Positions 1 through 6,361 of a DNA stretch of 6,564 nucleotides are shown one piece after another. The translations under genes and the position numbers were made by a program. How positions within the stretch are numbered: position 1 is the first letter of the stretch; each line of letters opens with the position of its first letter. The stretch is from Gammaproteobacteria bacterium (GTDB lineage: Bacteria; Pseudomonadota; Gammaproteobacteria; Arenicellales; Poriferihabitantaceae), in assembly GCA_009839585.1 (NCBI GenBank), contig VXPI01000077.1:1-6564 (forward strand), written 5' to 3'. The notes under the pieces were generated by a model that worked only from the letters and a program-made list of their open reading frames with translations, did no database searches and was not told where the DNA came from.

Positions 1-12
1 GGGCCCCTGAAA

Positions 13-49
13 TCCTTAAGTGAATGCAACCCTGTCCTTAAGTGAATGC
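13..49. repeat. Pair of 15-bp direct repeats
   Basis: The 15-mer TCCTTAAGTGAATGC occurs at 13-27 and again at 35-49, exactly 22 bp apart. It lies at the edge of the GC-rich remnant that follows. Short tandem direct repeats of this kind are common at recombinase core sites and near the ends of mobile elements, which suits the recombinase-like remnant next to it. That role is an inference; no matching inverted end was found in the window. Confidence 0.6.
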
Positions 50-409
50 CATTGGGCGGGCACCGGACCCTGCGTCTGTTCCTAGGCCATTCGAGCGTTT
101 CGCACGATCAGCAGTACCACCTCCGGACGGTCATCGACAACGTGGAACTGCCGGGTCCGGAGCTGCTGTCGGAGGCAGGCGACGCCGGAGCGGGTCGAGG
201 CCTGTCTGGCACTGTGCCGTGAGTTCGCGGAGCATGCGGAAGGAATGCTGGAGGAGCTGGTCGCCCGGGGAGCGCATCCCTGCTGGATCTCGAAGGGCAA
301 GGCCGGGCCGCCGGGCCGTGGCCTGGACCCTGAAAACCCGGACGGCACCCTGGAAAACCGCATGATGCAGTGCGCAAAACGGCACCTTCTGCGCCGGACT
401 GTGCCATGA
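46..409 (+). pseudogene. Decayed C-terminal remnant, possibly of a tyrosine recombinase
   Basis: No intact gene covers this stretch, but two adjoining plus-strand frames read like protein. The first, from about 46 to 181, encodes RLFLGHSSVSHDQQYH at 73-120. It has the GH-to-Tyr spacing of the tyrosine-recombinase active-site end (LGHSSxxTTxxYxH in the family) and then VELPGPELLSEAG. About one extra base near 181 moves the reading into the next frame, TPERVEACLALCREFAEHAE, which stays open to a TGA at 407-409. GC-ending codons dominate and the stretch is visibly richer in GC than the transporter genes, suggesting foreign origin. Everything upstream of about 46 is missing; the first frame meets a TGA at 43-45. 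The recombinase identity rests on one short motif, so it is tentative. That some broken coding sequence is present is more secure. Confidence 0.35.
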
Positions 410-444
410 CCGGCTTCGTCGCCTGCTGCATCTGACCACCCGGT

Positions 445-470
445 TGCCGGAAAACAGGGGTTTTTTGGCA
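445..470 (+). other. Imperfect stem-loop downstream of tctA
   Basis: As plus-strand RNA, 445-455 (UGCCGGAAAAC) pairs with 460-470 (GUUUUUUGGCA) over 11 positions including two G-U wobbles, around the loop AGGG. On the minus strand the two wobbles become A-C mismatches, and no T-run follows, so it is not a convincing terminator for the tct operon. It might mark the inner end of the mobile-element remnant. Function unknown. Confidence 0.3.
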
Positions 471-504
471 GACACTAAACTACCAATTCGTACACCAGCC
501 GACA

Positions 505-777
505 TCAAGTCGATTTCTTGAAGAAAGAAGAATAAATGCTGCTCAACAGGGTGAGAACTCCCGCAATAATCAGGGTAATCGCAATGGGTCTCGAGAAAAA
601 CCCAGACCATTCAAAGTGGAGCATCTGCATGGCTTGCGCAAACGTTTGCTCGCCGATTTTTCCTAGAATCAGCCCAAGCACTATCCCGGCCACGTAATAA
701 CCGTCTCGACGCAGTAAAAACCCCACAATGCCGGCAAATAAAATCACCACAATACCGATCGTCAAACCCCTTACAGC
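505..777 (-). pseudogene. Detached C-terminal segment of TctA permease, in frame after a TAA
   Basis: These 90 codons continue the tctA frame directly after the TAA at 778-780, without any frameshift. They encode AVRGLTIGIVVILFAG, then GFLLRRDGYYVAGIVLGLIL and FFSRPIAITLIIAGVL, which match the usual end of TctA proteins: a helix, a GxLxRRxGYP-like turn, a helix ending LGxxxE, then FxxRPIAxxL and a last helix. With the upstream part the total is 496 positions, the normal TctA size of about 500. There are no further stops, so the segment looks recently separated, read through, or affected by a sequence error. Independent translation would need a weak start such as TTG at 763-765. The purine-rich AAGGGG just before that TTG is only about one base away, too close for a normal ribosome-binding site. 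Confidence 0.75.
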
Positions 778-1995
778 TTAATAACCGACGGTAGCAAGCA
801 AGAGAATCACGGGAGCAAGAAACTGAAACGGTATGCGGAGCAGGTTAATGATGGTCTTGGTCTCGAGAAAACCAATCAGCAGGATGGACAGGTTGGCAAA
901 GAACATGGCGGAGAAAACAACCCACACCAGATCGGCACTGTTCAGGAATACCAATGGCCCGGGTTCCATGTCATGCATCTGGAAAACCGCAACCATCATT
1001 GCAGTCAGCGCACCGCCCGGTAGTCCAAGAGCCAAAAGCGGAATCATGGCAGCACCGGTTGCCGCATTATTGGCCGTTTCAGAAGAAACCACCCCCTCCA
1101 TTTTTCCCGTGCCGAATTCCTTGCTGTCCTTGGACCAGCGCACTGCTTCGTTATAGCCCATGAAGGCTGCCAGAGTCGCCCCAATGCCGGGCAGAATACC
1201 GCAGAAAAAACCAATCACGATGGATCGAATGACCGCGACCTTCTGGGCAAACAGTTCTGCCAGACTCGGAAAATCGACACCGACCTTTGGCGCACTGTAA
1301 GAACCCCTGGCTTTCTTTTCGACCTGTACGAATACTTCCGAGACCGCAAAAAAACCCAGAATTGTCGGAATAAAGTGGATGCCGGCCAACAGGTAGGGCA
1401 TGCCAAAATCCCAGCGCTCGATGCCGCCAACCGGATCCAGGCCGACCACTGCAATCAGCAGGCCAAGCAGGATTGACAGCCACCCTTTCCAGAAGGTTTT
1501 GGCCCCAACGGAAGAGGCCACTGCCAGCCCGAAAAACACCAGGGCAAAAATCTCCGGCGGACCAAACGCCGAGATTGCCCAACCGGCGATCGGTGCGGTA
1601 GCAATCATCATGATCACGGCAGAGACGGTACCTCCGATCGCAGAACAGGTCACGGCGGCCCCTACGGCCTTGCCCGCCTGTCCTTTTTGGGTCATGGGAT
1701 AGCCGTCAAAGGCGGTCGGCGCATTCTCCGGTGCCCCCGGAATGTTGAACAGAATCGCAGTAATCGCACCGCCGTAGACGCCCGTACAGTAGATTACTGA
1801 AAATAGCATGATGCCATGCTCTGGGGAAAGATGCGCCGTAAACGGAAGCAGGATAGCTGCCAGGGTCAGCATGCTGACACCGGGTATTGCCCCGAACAGC
1901 ATGCCGCCGATCACCCCTCCCAGAAAGATCAGGATGCCAAGCGGATCACCAAATAGTGCAATGGTTCCGTTTATAAAATTGGTCAGGGTTTCCAT
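778..1995 (-). CDS. tctA: TctA family large permease subunit of a TTT transporter, ended early by TAA
   Basis: Large membrane subunit of a tripartite tricarboxylate transporter, the part that moves substrate across the inner membrane using an ion gradient. The 405 residues show both halves of the internally duplicated TctA fold. The first is GGMLFGAIPGVSMLTLAAIL at 30-49, then YGGAITAILFNIPGAPENAP at 74-93 and FDGYP at 96-100. The second is GILPGIGATLAAFMGYNEAV at 266-285, then EFGTGKMEGVVSSETANNAA at 293-312 and LGLPGG at 323-328. About ten hydrophobic helices are visible. The start codon ATG lies 7 bp after the tctB stop, so the two are probably translationally coupled; no strong ribosome-binding site is seen. 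The frame is cut by TAA at codon 406, in VGY-stop-AVRG, where relatives usually have a small or aromatic residue (G-[SA]-[YF]-[AS]), while the remaining family sequence continues in frame. Loss of the last two helices would be expected to damage transport unless the stop is suppressed or is an error. Family call very secure; substrate inferred from neighbours. Confidence 0.93.
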   Translation of the reverse strand: METLTNFINGTIALFGDPLGILIFLGGVIGGMLFGAIPGVSMLTLAAILLPFTAHLSPEHGIMLFSVIYCTGVYGGAITAILFNIPGAPENAPTAFDGYPMTQKGQAGKAVGAAVTCSAIGGTVSAVIMMIATAPIAGWAISAFGPPEIFALVFFGLAVASSVGAKTFWKGWLSILLGLLIAVVGLDPVGGIERWDFGMPYLLAGIHFIPTILGFFAVSEVFVQVEKKARGSYSAPKVGVDFPSLAELFAQKVAVIRSIVIGFFCGILPGIGATLAAFMGYNEAVRWSKDSKEFGTGKMEGVVSSETANNAATGAAMIPLLALGLPGGALTAMMVAVFQMHDMEPGPLVFLNSADLVWVVFSAMFFANLSILLIGFLETKTIINLLRIPFQFLAPVILLLATVGY

Positions 1996-2002
1996 TGCTT
2001 GG

Positions 2003-2716
2003 TCATTGCAGGAGATTCACGATGGTGGTGCCGAACTCGTAAAACGGGCTGATGATTCCGGTCGGCAGGCCAACATAAAGCAGGCTTACGAATAACGCCA
2101 GCATGATGCCCATGACCAGTGCGCCGACCATGATCATGTTTTTCCAGCGTCTCTCTCCCATCAGGTACATCGTACCCAATATGAAAAACGGTGCAGTAAA
2201 GTAAAAGCCGAAGTCCTGGAGAAAAGCACCGAACAGCAAAGGCAGGGTCAGCATCCCGCCAATATGATTACCGCGAATCGCCAACAGGAATATACCCAGC
2301 AAAACTGCAGCGGTCAGAAGTTTTGCCTGATTCAGGCCGGCTTTGTCCAGAGACAGCAAGTCACCCACAACCCCCGGTACATTCATGTAGAAGAACGGGA
2401 TCGTCATTATCAAAAACGTCCATGCAAGCCATTTCGGATTGTTGTGATTCGAGACCTCTGCCGCCAACTCGGCACCATCATCGGAGGCTTTGCTGAGTAT
2501 TTCTGACCCCTGCGATTCGCCTCGCAGCCATTGACCGAACAACTGACCAATCGCAGCCACCGCAATCAACAGAAGCAGTGCCCTGGGCCATGCAGAAGCA
2601 CCATATCTGTAAATTTCGATTTCCTGATTGAAATCAAACGAGTTGACAAACAGCAGCAACGCAAGCGAAAGCCAGATCGCCGCCTCGACGACATGAGCAA
2701 TGCGCAGGTTTTTCAC
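2003..2716 (-). CDS. tctB: TctB family small membrane subunit of a TTT transporter
   Basis: Small integral membrane partner of TctA; its exact role in the complex is not well defined in the family. Hallmarks are the N-terminal helix at about 9-26, AWPRALLLLIAVAAIG at 42-57 (the WPR-type motif before the second helix), and the C-terminal MGERRWKN followed by a long helix and VGLP near 186-218, typical of TctB ends. At 237 residues it is clearly longer than the common 140-160 residues. The extra part is a polar linker at about 64-94 and apparently two further helices at about 96-117 and 132-148. Translation starts at GTG 2714-2716; an in-frame TGA at 2729-2731 excludes a longer protein, and no alternative ATG lies nearby. 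The gene sits 66 bp after tctC, with a strong hairpin between them, and 7 bp before tctA. Low sequence conservation is normal for this family, so the assignment leans partly on gene order. Confidence 0.88.
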   Translation of the reverse strand: MKNLRIAHVVEAAIWLSLALLLFVNSFDFNQEIEIYRYGASAWPRALLLLIAVAAIGQLFGQWLRGESQGSEILSKASDDGAELAAEVSNHNNPKWLAWTFLIMTIPFFYMNVPGVVGDLLSLDKAGLNQAKLLTAAVLLGIFLLAIRGNHIGGMLTLPLLFGAFLQDFGFYFTAPFFILGTMYLMGERRWKNMIMVGALVMGIMLALFVSLLYVGLPTGIISPFYEFGTTIVNLLQ

Positions 2717-2732
2717 GCTGGAGTGAAATCAG

Positions 2733-2765
2733 ACATGCCCTGGCATCCGGAATGCCAGGGCATGT
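2733..2765 (-). promoter_or_regulatory. Intercistronic stem-loop between tctC and tctB
   Basis: A perfect inverted repeat with 14-bp arms, ACATGCCCTGGCAT at 2733-2746 and ATGCCAGGGCATGT at 2752-2765, around a 5-nt loop. It fills half of the 66-bp gap after the tctC stop codon. Only a short TTT follows on the transcribed strand, so a full intrinsic terminator is unlikely. In binding-protein transporter operons such hairpins often protect the upstream mRNA or partly stop transcription, giving much more binding protein than membrane subunit. That role is inferred here; the structure itself is plain in the sequence. Confidence 0.8.
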
Positions 2766-2782
2766 GAATTCAGGGGGATAAT

Positions 2783-3808
2783 CTATTTGACATCGAGGCC
2801 CATCTGCTTGTAGACCTCCCTGTACTGATCGATGGTCGCAGTAATCAGTTCGCGAGCGCCTTCCGTATCCCGATAACTGTCGATTAGATGCATGTACTTG
2901 CTTTCGTTGTAGTCCTGATAGCTCTGTTGGCAATAGGCTTTCTGAAATGCCCACTTCAACCACTCGACCCGATCAGCCGGCGCATCCTTGTGTACATAGA
3001 AACCGCGAAATCGATACAGCGGATCAAAATCAAGTCCGGCATCAGAAAGAGCGGGGACATCCGGAAAAGCCGACGGTGCTTCTGGAAGAATGGTCAGGAT
3101 TGGCTTGAAAGTGCCTGCATCCAGAAATTTTCGGACATCGCCGGGCTGCTCAAACAGTGCATCAACCTGGCCACCGGCCAGAGCGCCGTATCGCGGCGCA
3201 CCCTTGTCAAAGGAAATCTGCTGAATGCTGATGCCGGTTGCATCGGATATGGCCTTCATGGTTACCCGTTCCATAGACCCTTCCTTGGATACATTGGCGA
3301 TGGTAGCCTTTCCATCTTGCGCTTTTACCCACTCTACAAAAGAGTTCCAATCGGTATACCGGTCTTCGTTGGTTCGAATGAAGATTTGTGAAAAGGTGAT
3401 TTGTGAAACAACCAGCGGAATCAGATCAGAAGCTGGATTGGGTTTGCTGGAGTCCAGCGCATGTGCGCTTGATGCATCGTCAATATGTTCAAGTACGGAA
3501 TATCCATCGGAGGGCAGTGCCATGTAAGCGGTCATGCCGACTGTTCCAGAGCCGCCGGGCTTGTGGTCGCGATTGATATTGACTTCGGTCAATTCGGTTA
3601 CAGCCTGAGCCATGGCCTGTGCGACCTGCCCGGAACCCCCGGCTGGGCCATAGGGCACGATCATGGTCAAGGCGCGCTCCGGAAAACCATCCGGGCCTGC
3701 CAGACTGCCTGGTAGGGAGTCGGTGGCGCATGCAGCAAACGATGCGTTCGAGACCAGCGTCATGCTGCATGCAAGCAGTCCCGAAGCAATATATTTTGTC
3801 AGTTTCAT
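2783..3808 (-). CDS. tctC: TctC (Bug family) periplasmic substrate-binding protein of a TTT transporter
   Basis: Periplasmic receptor that captures a small organic anion and delivers it to TctAB. Length, 341 residues, is normal for the family. A Sec signal peptide (KLTK, then a hydrophobic core) spans 1-25 with likely cleavage after SFA-25. LLAC at 11-14 and FAAC at 24-27 resemble lipoboxes but fit poorly. Family blocks in order: FPERALTMIVPYGPAGG at 42-58, HKPGGSGTVG at 82-91 with DGY at 101-103, GGQVDALFEQPGDVRKFLDA at 212-231, and FPDVPALSDAGLDF at 248-261. The first block lacks the usual Asp of GGxxD; Gln61 stands there. Cys27 and Cys293 could pair if residue 27 is retained. A clear AAGGA lies 6 bp before the ATG. 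It is the first gene of the tctCBA operon. The ligand cannot be read from sequence; a C2 sulfonate such as sulfoacetate is inferred from the divergent sauST genes and tauE. Confidence 0.93.
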   Translation of the reverse strand: MKLTKYIASGLLACSMTLVSNASFAACATDSLPGSLAGPDGFPERALTMIVPYGPAGGSGQVAQAMAQAVTELTEVNINRDHKPGGSGTVGMTAYMALPSDGYSVLEHIDDASSAHALDSSKPNPASDLIPLVVSQITFSQIFIRTNEDRYTDWNSFVEWVKAQDGKATIANVSKEGSMERVTMKAISDATGISIQQISFDKGAPRYGALAGGQVDALFEQPGDVRKFLDAGTFKPILTILPEAPSAFPDVPALSDAGLDFDPLYRFRGFYVHKDAPADRVEWLKWAFQKAYCQQSYQDYNESKYMHLIDSYRDTEGARELITATIDQYREVYKQMGLDVK

Positions 3809-3814
3809 TATTAA

Positions 3815-3819
3815 TCCTT
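3815..3819 (-). promoter_or_regulatory. Ribosome-binding site of tctC
   Basis: AAGGA on the minus strand with 6 bases to the tctC ATG. It is the only strong Shine-Dalgarno sequence in the window, consistent with high synthesis of the binding protein relative to TctB and TctA, whose starts have none that is obvious. Confidence 0.7.
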
Positions 3820-4072
3820 ACTCATTGGTTCAATTGACGGTGACGAAAACCACCATCGAACGTATTGGTTATCTGTCTGGAATTGGTGCTCGGAACGGCT
3901 ATAACCGAGTTGCGAGCACGCAAAGTTCGACCTTGTTATCGATGAGCTTAACTGCTCACATGCGCGGATTTTACACTATTGAACCTGATTGCAAGCGAAT
4001 TTGCGACTTGATTGGGATATGTGTTGGCAATCCGTCATTGTTGACTTGCTCGAACTGGTTAGCTGGAAGTTC
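3820..4072 (-). promoter_or_regulatory. Control region upstream of tctC
   Basis: About 250 bp without a gene between the end of tauE and the tctC ribosome-binding site. It is visibly richer in AT than the flanking genes, as expected of a promoter region. A tentative minus-strand promoter is TTGCAA at 3989-3994 and TAAAAT at 3968-3973, preceded by TG, but the 15-bp spacer is short. Two small inverted repeats lie downstream of it: TGAGC-N6-GCTCA at 3943-3958 and TTGCG-N4-CGCAA at 3910-3923, possible protein-binding sites. No terminator with a T-run was found after tauE, so read-through from tauE into tctC is possible. No RNA gene or small ORF with coding character was seen. Confidence 0.4.
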
Positions 4073-4828
4073 TCAGAGCAGTGCCCTCCAGATCATGCTG
4101 CCGCCGGAGACGATCAGCACTCCAAGAATCAGGCGATAGAAAATCGAATCCTTGACGTATTTTCGGATTGATCGTCCGACCAGCAATCCCGCCGAAAGCG
4201 GAATCACGGCAAGCCCCGAGATCAGCGCGAGTCGAGCATCCATTACCCCCATGACGACCAGCAATACAGCCCAGGGAACAACGGCGCCGACGTAGAGAAA
4301 ACTAATGGTATTGACGAATTTGTCCTTCGCAAGTGTTGGCAGGGACACAAGATACAGAATCATCATTGGTCCGAACATGGAAGAGAGACCGCCAATCAAC
4401 CCGGCGCTTCCGCAGAATGCAACGCCAGCGGATCTCTCGAAACGAGCGGGTATCATGATCTTGCGCCGGGACCCCTGAATCAAGGTAAAGCAGATGACCA
4501 TGATTCCGACGACTGTCAGCAATACCCTCTCTTCTATGCCAGAAAGAATCCAGACACCGAACCAGGTTCCGGCAAGCAGGGCCGTCAAGGCGGGCCAGAA
4601 ACGCTTTACAGTCTCAAGCGGCTGCTCGGCATCGTACGCCTGCCAGAGGTTGGCAACCACCACTGGAATCGCCATAATGACAACGGCTTCATGAACAGGC
4701 AGAACCAATGCCATCATAGGCACGGTTAAAAGCGGCGTTCCAATCCCCAAAACTCCCTTGATCAGCCCACCGCACGCCATGGCAAGAGCACACCAGGCAA
4801 GTATCCATGGCGCGAGATCCAGATTCAT
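4073..4828 (-). CDS. tauE: TauE/SafE family membrane protein, probable sulfite or sulfonate-derived anion exporter
   Basis: Integral membrane protein of the TauE/SafE family (PF01925), 251 residues and about eight hydrophobic segments, the usual size. The internal duplication is visible: CGGLIKGVLGIGTPLLTVPM at 19-38 and AGLIGGLSSMFGPMMILYL at 142-160 are the two glycine-rich family repeats, each at the start of one half. Relatives in taurine, isethionate and sulfoacetate gene clusters are assigned to export of sulfite released from the C-S bond, and other members carry different anions. The exporter role here is inferred from the divergent sauST genes 107 bp away. It points the same way as tctCBA but is separated by 264 bp, so it may be a separate unit or the head of a longer transcript. 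The ATG at 4826-4828 is followed at once by a good first helix; the ribosome-binding site is weak. Family very secure, substrate moderately so. Confidence 0.88.
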   Translation of the reverse strand: MNLDLAPWILAWCALAMACGGLIKGVLGIGTPLLTVPMMALVLPVHEAVVIMAIPVVVANLWQAYDAEQPLETVKRFWPALTALLAGTWFGVWILSGIEERVLLTVVGIMVICFTLIQGSRRKIMIPARFERSAGVAFCGSAGLIGGLSSMFGPMMILYLVSLPTLAKDKFVNTISFLYVGAVVPWAVLLVVMGVMDARLALISGLAVIPLSAGLLVGRSIRKYVKDSIFYRLILGVLIVSGGSMIWRALL

Positions 4829-4843
4829 TTTGCCCGGTGTTTA

Positions 4844-4872
4844 TTGAGTCGGCGGTCTTGACTGGATACAAT
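4844..4872 (+). promoter_or_regulatory. Predicted sigma-70 promoter of sauST
   Basis: TTGAGT at 4844-4849 (first four bases match the -35 consensus) and TACAAT at 4867-4872 (five of six match the -10 consensus) are separated by the ideal 17 bp. Transcription would start near 4879, leaving a leader of about 57 bases before the sauS ATG. The 21-bp palindrome begins at that predicted start. Confidence 0.6.
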
Positions 4873-4879
4873 CCGCATT

Positions 4880-4900
4880 GGATGGTTCCCCGAACCATCC
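4880..4900. promoter_or_regulatory. 21-bp perfect palindrome, likely regulator-binding site
   Basis: GGATGGTTC at 4880-4888 and GAACCATCC at 4892-4900 are perfect 9-bp inverted arms around CCC. It starts at the predicted sauS transcription start and lies 51 bp from the tauE start, in the shared 107-bp divergent region. This position suits a repressor that blocks sauST until substrate is present. A shorter GGATACAATCC (4864-4874) overlaps the -10 box, repeating the GGAT/ATCC half-sites. No T-run follows, so it is not a terminator. The cognate regulator is not in the window. Confidence 0.7.
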
Positions 4901-4935
4901 GGATCAAGTAGATTATTGGAAAAGCCGGTCATTAC

Positions 4936-6354
4936 ATGTCGTCACAAATCGAGAATAATGCTGAACGTCGAATTATAAGGGAGTCAGTTGCCAGAGCCCG
5001 ATCAGCGATGCAGGAAATAGCGGGCTATGGCCAGGAGCAGATCGATGAACTGGTCACCGCTGTAGCCTGGTCCCTGTACAAGCCGGAAAACGCACGCAGA
5101 ATAGCCGAACTTGCGGTTCAGGATACCGGGATTGGCAATGTTGAAGACAAGGTCATAAAAAACCAGAGAAAGACTTTCGGCACCTTGCGCGACTTGATGC
5201 GTGCGAAAACCGTAGGGATTATTGAAGAATCCCCACACCGCGGATTGGTCAAATACGCCAAGCCGGTCGGGGTGGTGGCCGCCATTACGCCATCGACCAA
5301 TCCTTCTGCAACACCCGTGAACAAGTCCATGATGGCATTGAAGGGCGGCAATGCGATTGTATTGGCACCCTCTCCGGCAGGCTGGAAAACCACTTCGGAG
5401 ACAGTCGGCTTGATGCGTAACGCAGTCGCAAAGGTTGGCGCTCCCGAGGATCTTGTACAGGTCCTGCCTGCACCAGTTTCCAGAAACATGACCAGACTGT
5501 TGCTGGAGGCTGCCGACCTGATCGTGGCTACAGGCTCTCAGACAAATGTGCAAAGTGCTTATACCAGCGGCACTCCCGCGATTGGGGTTGGTTCGGGCAA
5601 TGTGCCGGTGATTATTGACGAGACGGCGAACCTTGAAGAAGCTGTCTCCAAGATAAAGGCCTCGAAAACCTTCGATAACGCAACCTCCTGCTCATCCGAA
5701 AATTCCCTGATTATTCTCGATGACATCTATGATGCCGCAATGGACTCCCTGATTGAGGTCGGGGCGTATCGGGTATCACCGGATCAGCAGTCAGAAGTCC
5801 GACAAAAACTCTGGAAAGATGGAAAACTGTCGCGCGACTTGATTGCACGGGATGCGGATGTATTCGCCCGCGGCCTGAATCTCGGTGGAGAGGCGGAGCG
5901 CTCGAAGTTCTTTCTGGTCGAACAGGAATCGTTTGATCCAGACTCGCCGTTTGCGGATGAAAAGCTGTCCCTGCTACTAACCGTGTACAAGGCCAGTGAT
6001 TTTGATCATGCCGTGCAATTGGTCAAGAATATATTGCTGGTCAACGGTCGCGGTCATTCATGCGGAATCCATACATCCAACCATGAACGAGCTGCCCGGC
6101 TGGCCGAGGAGGTGGATGTGGTTCGGGTACTGGTTAATCAGGCACATGCATTTGGCAACGGCGGAAGTTTCGACAATGCCATGCCGTTCACCCTGTCCAT
6201 GGGTTGCGGTACCTGGGGCGGCAACAGCATCAGTGAAAACCTGAACTACCACCACTTCATCAATATCACGCACCTGGTCAATACCATCGACGAGGACCGG
6301 CCCAAAGAGCAGGACCTGTTTGGGGCGTATCTGGAAAAATATGGGGAAAACTGA
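4936..6354 (+). CDS. sauS: CoA-acylating aldehyde dehydrogenase, probable sulfoacetaldehyde dehydrogenase SauS
   Basis: Cytoplasmic acylating aldehyde dehydrogenase. As SauS it would reduce sulfoacetyl-CoA to sulfoacetaldehyde with NAD(P)H, freeing CoA (EC 1.2.1.81; C. necator SauS uses NADP). At 472 residues it has normal family length. Visible features: nucleotide-binding region VGVVAAITPSTNPSATPVNK at 111-130 with KGGNA at 136-140, GVGSGNVPV at 217-225, and the catalytic cysteine Cys252 in DNATSCSSEN (247-256). The acylating-subfamily signatures are GRGHSCGIHTSN at 371-382 and the C-terminal MGCGTWGGNSISENLNY at 422-438. The ATG at 4936 is preceded by a weak GGAAAA about 12 bases away. The gene heads an operon with an acyl-CoA ligase 7 bp downstream and lies divergent from a sulfite-exporter-type gene, the combination that separates SauS from EutE/PduP-type acetaldehyde or propionaldehyde dehydrogenases. 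Subfamily very secure; sulfoacetaldehyde as substrate is inferred mostly from context. Confidence 0.87.
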   Translation: MSSQIENNAERRIIRESVARARSAMQEIAGYGQEQIDELVTAVAWSLYKPENARRIAELAVQDTGIGNVEDKVIKNQRKTFGTLRDLMRAKTVGIIEESPHRGLVKYAKPVGVVAAITPSTNPSATPVNKSMMALKGGNAIVLAPSPAGWKTTSETVGLMRNAVAKVGAPEDLVQVLPAPVSRNMTRLLLEAADLIVATGSQTNVQSAYTSGTPAIGVGSGNVPVIIDETANLEEAVSKIKASKTFDNATSCSSENSLIILDDIYDAAMDSLIEVGAYRVSPDQQSEVRQKLWKDGKLSRDLIARDADVFARGLNLGGEAERSKFFLVEQESFDPDSPFADEKLSLLLTVYKASDFDHAVQLVKNILLVNGRGHSCGIHTSNHERAARLAEEVDVVRVLVNQAHAFGNGGSFDNAMPFTLSMGCGTWGGNSISENLNYHHFINITHLVNTIDEDRPKEQDLFGAYLEKYGEN

Positions 6355-6361
6355 CGTCCCG

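Noticed and set aside
42..365. Plus-strand open frame of 107 codons
   Set aside because: Its product is low-complexity and rich in Arg, Pro and Gly, as expected for an off-frame reading of GC-rich DNA. The neighbouring two frames carry the protein-like sequence.
505..765. Separate 86-residue protein starting at TTG 763-765
   Set aside because: It is in the same frame as tctA and matches the TctA C-terminus, so it is better described as a severed part of tctA. The only ribosome-binding-like sequence is too close to the TTG.
2733..2765. Intrinsic terminator after tctC
   Set aside because: No T-run follows the stem, and tctB and tctA continue in the same direction as an expected operon.
4858..4886. 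TTGACT as -35 box of the sauS promoter
   Set aside because: At 17 bp spacing the -10 would be GATGGT, which is poor. TTGAGT with TACAAT fits much better.
5002..5553. Long minus-strand open frame opposite sauS
   Set aside because: It is antisense to a well-conserved gene and has a Cys- and His-rich composition with no recognisable domain.
4936..6354. Acetaldehyde dehydrogenase of ethanolamine or propanediol use (EutE/PduP)
   Set aside because: There are no microcompartment or diol/ethanolamine genes, no N-terminal encapsulation helix is apparent, and the neighbours (acyl-CoA ligase, TauE) fit sulfoacetate metabolism. It is not fully excluded by sequence alone.
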